Shown: one piece after another, positions 7,377 through 10,241 of the stretch
Numbering within the stretch: the first letter of the stretch is position 1
Layout of the letters: every line of letters starts with the position of its first letter
Source: Planctomycetota bacterium
Lineage (GTDB): Bacteria; Planctomycetota; PUPC01; JACPCR01
Direction of reading: 5' to 3'
Assembly: GCA_030740295.1 (NCBI GenBank)
Contig: JASLXP010000897.1
Span: 1 to 10,241, forward strand
DNA length: 10,241 nt
Program-made: the position numbers and the translations under genes
Notes under the pieces: generated by a model
The model's input: only the letters and a program-made list of their open reading frames with translations
Databases searched by the model: none
Told to the model about the DNA's origin: nothing

Positions 7377-9045
7377 AAGAACGCTCATCATCCTGGTGGC
7401 GACAGGGCTCTGGGGCGCGGCCCAGAAAGCCTGGGGTCAGGCGAAGCCCTCCAAGCGTGGCGTGTTCAAGGCAGATTTCGAAGCGAAAGACCTCGCCCAG
7501 TGGACAGTGAAAGTGGCGGACAAACGCAATGCCGGCACCGTGAAAATCGAAACCGTGGAAGACGGCAAGGCTTTCAAACTCACCGGTCCAGCCCTCGAAA
7601 AACTTGAGGGCAAACCCAATGAGACACGCGTGCAGATCGAAGAAATTGGTGGTGACAGTGCGCTTCGGGTCCGGGGGCCTGTCTTCAAGATCCAAGAGAA
7701 CAAGATGGGTCGTACGAATACCTTCAGGGAAGACACGATCTACCGTCACTCCATCCTGTCGGTTCTTCCCATGCCCCCGACCGATACTTTCGATTTGGAG
7801 GTCGAGATCAGAGGAGTCGGTGGCATCCAGTTCGGTGGCGGGTTCAAGGTGTACATCGGCCAGGTTGGTGACATTGGCAATCTGATGTACCAGGTACCTA
7901 TGCAGGGGGCCAGACGTATCGGCCTTAGATATTTGAGTCTGAACAAGTGGAACAGACTGAAAGTGGTGTGTACGCCTTCGTTCGTCCGCATCTACCGGGA
8001 GGAATCGCTGGTCGGCAACATTGTGATCGACAGGAAGCAGAACTGGCCGCAGGGGGTGGCAAAGGGCCCCATTGCGCTGGTTGGCGAGGACGCTTACTTC
8101 GACGACCTAAAAGTATTTGGTGCCCCTTCACCTCTGGACGCATCCATTGTTGTGCCCGCTCTTCCCGACAACGTGCAGCCTGAAGCCTATGCGTTCTCGG
8201 CAGCTGCTGATGTTACGGTGCAGTTCGCGGCACTGAACTACGGTGCCTCGGAAGTGCAACTGACCCTGGCAATCGACGAGTTCGACAAAGACTCACGAAG
8301 GGACTTCGGCCACAAGCCGGTACCGGCCGGCAGTTCGACCGCCAGACGACTGGCCTTCGAATTGGGCAGGATGAAGCCCGGCCTCTACCAGATGCATTTG
8401 GCTTTCTCTGCGGCTGGCAAAACGGCGGGGAAGTTAACTTGGCCACTGGCTGTCTTGCGCAGCATGGGTGGGAAGAAGGAGGACTTCGTACGACCGGCTC
8501 TGCCGATGGCGCCTTATCTGAAAGCCATGAAGTACACCCGTACGAGACAGCCCTTCTACGGAAACACTTTCATCTACAAGGTTCTCGACGATCTGCGCTA
8601 CTATGGTTTTAACGCTCTGGTAGATGGCTTCATGCGCAACGAGCATCTGGATCTCTGCCAGAGATACGGGATCGCGGTCTGGGATCGCGGGAGACCGCGC
8701 AATCACCCGGTAGTCCTCGGTGCCTTGATTGGCGACGAGCCGACCCGGAAATCGATGTCTGGGTATGTTCGGGACTACAAAGCAGCGCGCGAGGCGAGAC
8801 AAGATCCGGACCAACTGCTACTCACCAACGTGATCGCTGACGGTTCCCTGAGTTGCATCAGCAATTTCTTCTGGGACGTCATCCAGCCCAGACACCGGTT
8901 CTGTCGCAGGAAGTATCTCGCATGGGGCGCCGGTCCCCGGGCCTGCCAGTCACTTCTACTGGGAGCAAAAGCACGGGCCCTGATCGACGGCCGTATCAGC
9001 GTCCTATGCGGTCAGGCTCGCACGGGCCACACGTCCGCAGGATGA
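7363..9045 (+). CDS. Exported LamG-like protein with truncated GH-type barrel, 3' end replaced by moxR sequence (560 aa)
   Basis: Residues 1-25 are a signal peptide ([16 protein letters not shown]...AWG|QA). Residues about 33-255 resemble a concanavalin/LamG-like jelly roll: [16 protein letters not shown] at the start, [12 protein letters not shown] in the middle, and the typical close [12 protein letters not shown]. Residues about 270-365 look like a beta-sandwich. From about 395 a TIM barrel begins that aligns with residues 59-145 of the preceding protein: FNALV for FNTVV, GIAV with [15 protein letters not shown] for HPAVIGSVVGDDP. This barrel stops about half way, after NFFWDVIQP (residues 501-509). 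Residues about 513-546 instead read as MoxR lid sequence ([20 protein letters not shown]), and the last 14 residues are out-of-frame read-through to a TGA. The gene as it stands is therefore a 3'-truncated chimera and probably not a functional barrel; the LamG part could still be exported. Paralogy to the 717-aa protein is inferred from the sequence. Confidence 0.75.
   Translation: MIRIRRTLIILVATGLWGAAQKAWGQAKPSKRGVFKADFEAKDLAQWTVKVADKRNAGTVKIETVEDGKAFKLTGPALEKLEGKPNETRVQIEEIGGDSALRVRGPVFKIQENKMGRTNTFREDTIYRHSILSVLPMPPTDTFDLEVEIRGVGGIQFGGGFKVYIGQVGDIGNLMYQVPMQGARRIGLRYLSLNKWNRLKVVCTPSFVRIYREESLVGNIVIDRKQNWPQGVAKGPIALVGEDAYFDDLKVFGAPSPLDASIVVPALPDNVQPEAYAFSAAADVTVQFAALNYGASEVQLTLAIDEFDKDSRRDFGHKPVPAGSSTARRLAFELGRMKPGLYQMHLAFSAAGKTAGKLTWPLAVLRSMGGKKEDFVRPALPMAPYLKAMKYTRTRQPFYGNTFIYKVLDDLRYYGFNALVDGFMRNEHLDLCQRYGIAVWDRGRPRNHPVVLGALIGDEPTRKSMSGYVRDYKAAREARQDPDQLLLTNVIADGSLSCISNFFWDVIQPRHRFCRRKYLAWGAGPRACQSLLLGAKARALIDGRISVLCGQARTGHTSAG
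8993..9008 (+). repeat. Imperfect direct repeat, left copy
   Basis: GTATCAGCGTCCTATG. It closely resembles the right copy at 9060-9076 (GTATCAACGCGTCCATG). The two border the displaced [11 protein letters not shown] segment of the moxR remnant, with equivalent positions 67 bases apart. The repeat may be where two lid copies recombined, since both copies correspond to the MoxR position just after the conserved Gly-Arg. Confidence 0.5.
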
Positions 9046-9059
9046 GCAGAATCCCGAAA

Positions 9060-9076
9060 GTATCAACGCGTCCATG
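9060..9076 (+). repeat. Imperfect direct repeat, right copy
   Basis: GTATCAACGCGTCCATG. It differs from the left copy at 8993-9008 by small insertions and deletions. It encodes the I-N-A-S-M that leads into EDIRAVA and is therefore in its expected MoxR context. The left copy leads instead into [11 protein letters not shown]. Confidence 0.5.
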
Positions 9077-9257
9077 GAAGACATCCGAGCAGTGGCCAAA
9101 CCGGTCCTTCGGCACCGACTTGTTACCAGCTTCACCGCAGAGAGCGATTCAGTCAGCGCCGATGACGTCATCGACCAGTTGATCGGACACGTTCCGGAGA
9201 TCATTTAGCAAGGCAACGCTACCTGACTCTCTTACCACTTTTCCCGAGAAGCCCGAT

Positions 9258-10142
9258 ATGTCCTCAAAGCAAGACACCCACATTTCTGCCCTCGAGCCAA
9301 CGAATCATGGCCACCAGTTTGTGTTCTATGGAGATTGCTGTTCCGGCGTCCCCGGCGGATCGACCGAAGCGAACTTTGCTGCGGTCAACGCTGTCATCGC
9401 TCGACTCTCCCCGCAGCCGGATTTCATTCTCTTTCTCGGTGATCACATCAGGGGGATGACTGACGATTACGATGACCTCCGCAACCAGTGGCGCTACTGG
9501 CAGGAGCACGAAATGGCGTGGCTCGACAGCGATGCGGTGCCGGTCTATCACCTGACGAGCAATCACAACACTTACTCAGAGGAGAGTGAGGAAGTATGGC
9601 GAGAGGTCATTCCTGACATTCCGGATAACGGCCCGCCAGATCAGAAAGGCTTGTCTTATTTCATCCGGCGCAACGACCTTCTGATCGTCATGGCGAACAC
9701 CTCGTTTTCCGGACTGGGCGGCTACGGGCACGTGGAATGTGATTGGCTGGACACCGTTCTGACCGAAAACGAGGATGCGAGATGGAAACTTGTCTGCGGC
9801 CACCATCCGGTCTTTCCGGTGAACGGGTACGATGAACGGCCTCTGTGGACGATCAATGAAGCGCAAGGCGAGGCGTTCTGGAAAGTCCTGGTGAAACATC
9901 GCGTGCTGGCATATCTGTGCAGCCACATCATCGCCTACGACGTGCAGGAACATGAGGGAATTGTGCAAATCTGTACCGGCGGGGCCGGAACGGAGTTTGG
10001 GCCGGGTGGCTTTATGAAGTGCCGCCTCGGCTGCCTCCACGCCGTGCAGGCAGTGCTGGATGAAAGTGGCCTGCGCTGCCAGGTTCTCGATACAGAGGGT
10101 GAAGTCCGAGACACTCTGCATTGGGAGACGCCAGCCACTTGA
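9258..10142 (+). CDS. Calcineurin-like metallophosphoesterase, cytoplasmic (294 aa)
   Basis: The family hydrolyses phosphomono- or diesters using a dinuclear metal centre. Visible motifs in order: FYGDCC (24-28, motif I with D26), FLGDH (59-63, motif II with D62), SNHN (101-104, motif III, usually GNH[DE]), CGHHPVF (180-186, motif IV), and CSHIIAYD (221-228, where GHxH is expected). D26, D62, N102, H103, H182 and H223 are kept. The motif I histidine is Cys28 and the last motif histidine is Ile225, so the metal site is altered. No signal peptide or membrane segment is seen. The start is supported by GAGAAG six bases before the ATG. The gene lies 49 bases after the moxR remnant's stop and shares no evident role with the GH-like genes. 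Substrate unknown. Family assignment is confident; activity is uncertain because of the ligand changes. Confidence 0.85.
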   Translation: MSSKQDTHISALEPTNHGHQFVFYGDCCSGVPGGSTEANFAAVNAVIARLSPQPDFILFLGDHIRGMTDDYDDLRNQWRYWQEHEMAWLDSDAVPVYHLTSNHNTYSEESEEVWREVIPDIPDNGPPDQKGLSYFIRRNDLLIVMANTSFSGLGGYGHVECDWLDTVLTENEDARWKLVCGHHPVFPVNGYDERPLWTINEAQGEAFWKVLVKHRVLAYLCSHIIAYDVQEHEGIVQICTGGAGTEFGPGGFMKCRLGCLHAVQAVLDESGLRCQVLDTEGEVRDTLHWETPAT

Positions 10143-10195
10143 GAGGCTGGTGTCGTGGCTGCGATCGAAGCTTGGTGTCAGTTTGTATTGATCAT

Positions 10196-10241
10196 GGGCG
10201 GGTGGCATGGCCGTCCCGGCGGTGATTCACGGGCGAGACGC
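10196..10241. repeat. Possible GC-rich interspersed extragenic repeat, cut by the window edge
   Basis: After 53 unremarkable bases downstream of the phosphoesterase stop, the sequence becomes very GC-rich. It contains two small perfect hairpins with three-base loops: GCCG-TCC-CGGC at 10210-10220 and GCG-AGA-CGC at 10233-10241. The second stem would extend if the sequence continues with CCGTG. The style (GTGGCATGGCC...CACGGGCGAGACGC) resembles palindromic extragenic repeats that I associate with PVC-group genomes. Only one copy is in the window, so its repetitive nature is inferred. Confidence 0.35.

Larger units (their letters stand above)
8896..9208 (+). pseudogene. MoxR-type AAA+ ATPase remnant (C-terminal lid only), scrambled and frame-broken
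   Basis: Two frames carry pieces of a MoxR C-terminal lid. Frame 1 (about 8899-9000) has [20 protein letters not shown] followed by [12 protein letters not shown]. Frame 2 (about 8999-9208) has [20 protein letters not shown], then [20 protein letters not shown], then [15 protein letters not shown] and a TAG stop. In known MoxR proteins the order is [11 protein letters not shown], then WGAGPRA...GR, then EDIRAVA.PVLRHR. Here the WGAGPRA block precedes the [11 protein letters not shown] block, so the remnant is permuted as well as frame-broken. Frame 2 has a TGA at 8978-8980, so it is closed upstream. No Walker A, Walker B or sensor motifs exist in the window, so the ATPase core is gone. MoxR proteins act as chaperone-like ATPases, often beside DUF58/VWA genes; none is visible here. 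Identification of the lid is confident; the history is inferred. Confidence 0.85.

Noticed and set aside
8853..9182. A 109-codon plus-strand frame (frame 3) across the moxR remnant
   Set aside because: The MoxR motifs are in frames 1 and 2 here; this frame is low-complexity Ser/Arg/Pro and looks like a shadow.
8899..9208. An insertion sequence or transposase as the cause of the moxR junction
   Set aside because: No transposase-like peptide, terminal inverted repeats or target duplication could be found around the breakpoints.
10131..10160. Inverted repeat CCAGCC...GGCTGG at the phosphoesterase stop as a terminator
   Set aside because: The stem is only 6 bp with an 8-base loop and no T-run follows. 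A competing AGCCAC...GTGGCT pairing exists, so it may be chance.

Overview
The window looks like part of a heterotroph from the Planctomycetes/Verrucomicrobia/Lentisphaerae (PVC) neighbourhood or a similar Gram-negative lineage. The clues are moderately high GC, many exported carbohydrate-enzyme-like proteins of unusual length, HEAT repeats attached to a glycoside hydrolase, a LamG-like protein, and a MoxR fragment of the WGAGPRA type common in those phyla. No rRNA or named marker is present, so the assignment is an inference from gene style.

Layout: (1) The left 5 kb is read on the minus strand. It holds one giant exported protein (1620 aa from the preferred start): HEAT repeats, two Rossmann-like modules, beta-sandwich modules and a GH42-type beta-galactosidase barrel with its trimerisation domain. 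Five bases downstream begins a second exported protein, cut by the window edge, whose first mature residues resemble those of the giant protein; the two are probably tandem paralogues. (2) A 175-bp divergent intergenic region separates this unit from plus-strand genes. (3) The plus strand carries an exported 717-aa GH-like TIM-barrel protein. It overlaps by 14 bp a second exported reading frame, which has a LamG-like domain plus the first half of a related TIM barrel. (4) That second barrel is broken off near base 8,900 and joined to the C-terminal lid region of a MoxR-type AAA+ ATPase gene. The moxR remnant is itself scrambled: its sub-segments are in a non-canonical order, in two frames, bordered by imperfect direct repeats. 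(5) A calcineurin-like metallophosphoesterase gene with altered metal-ligand motifs follows. The right edge enters what looks like a GC-rich interspersed extragenic repeat.

The three GH-like proteins all carry export signals and share barrel-type architecture, so the sensible reading is a locus for degrading or binding an extracytoplasmic glycan of unknown identity. No transporter, regulator or sulfatase is visible to name the substrate. The most unusual part is the 8.88-9.21 kb junction, which records at least two rearrangements, or an assembly chimera. I see no CRISPR array, tRNA, rRNA, intact insertion sequence or defence system.
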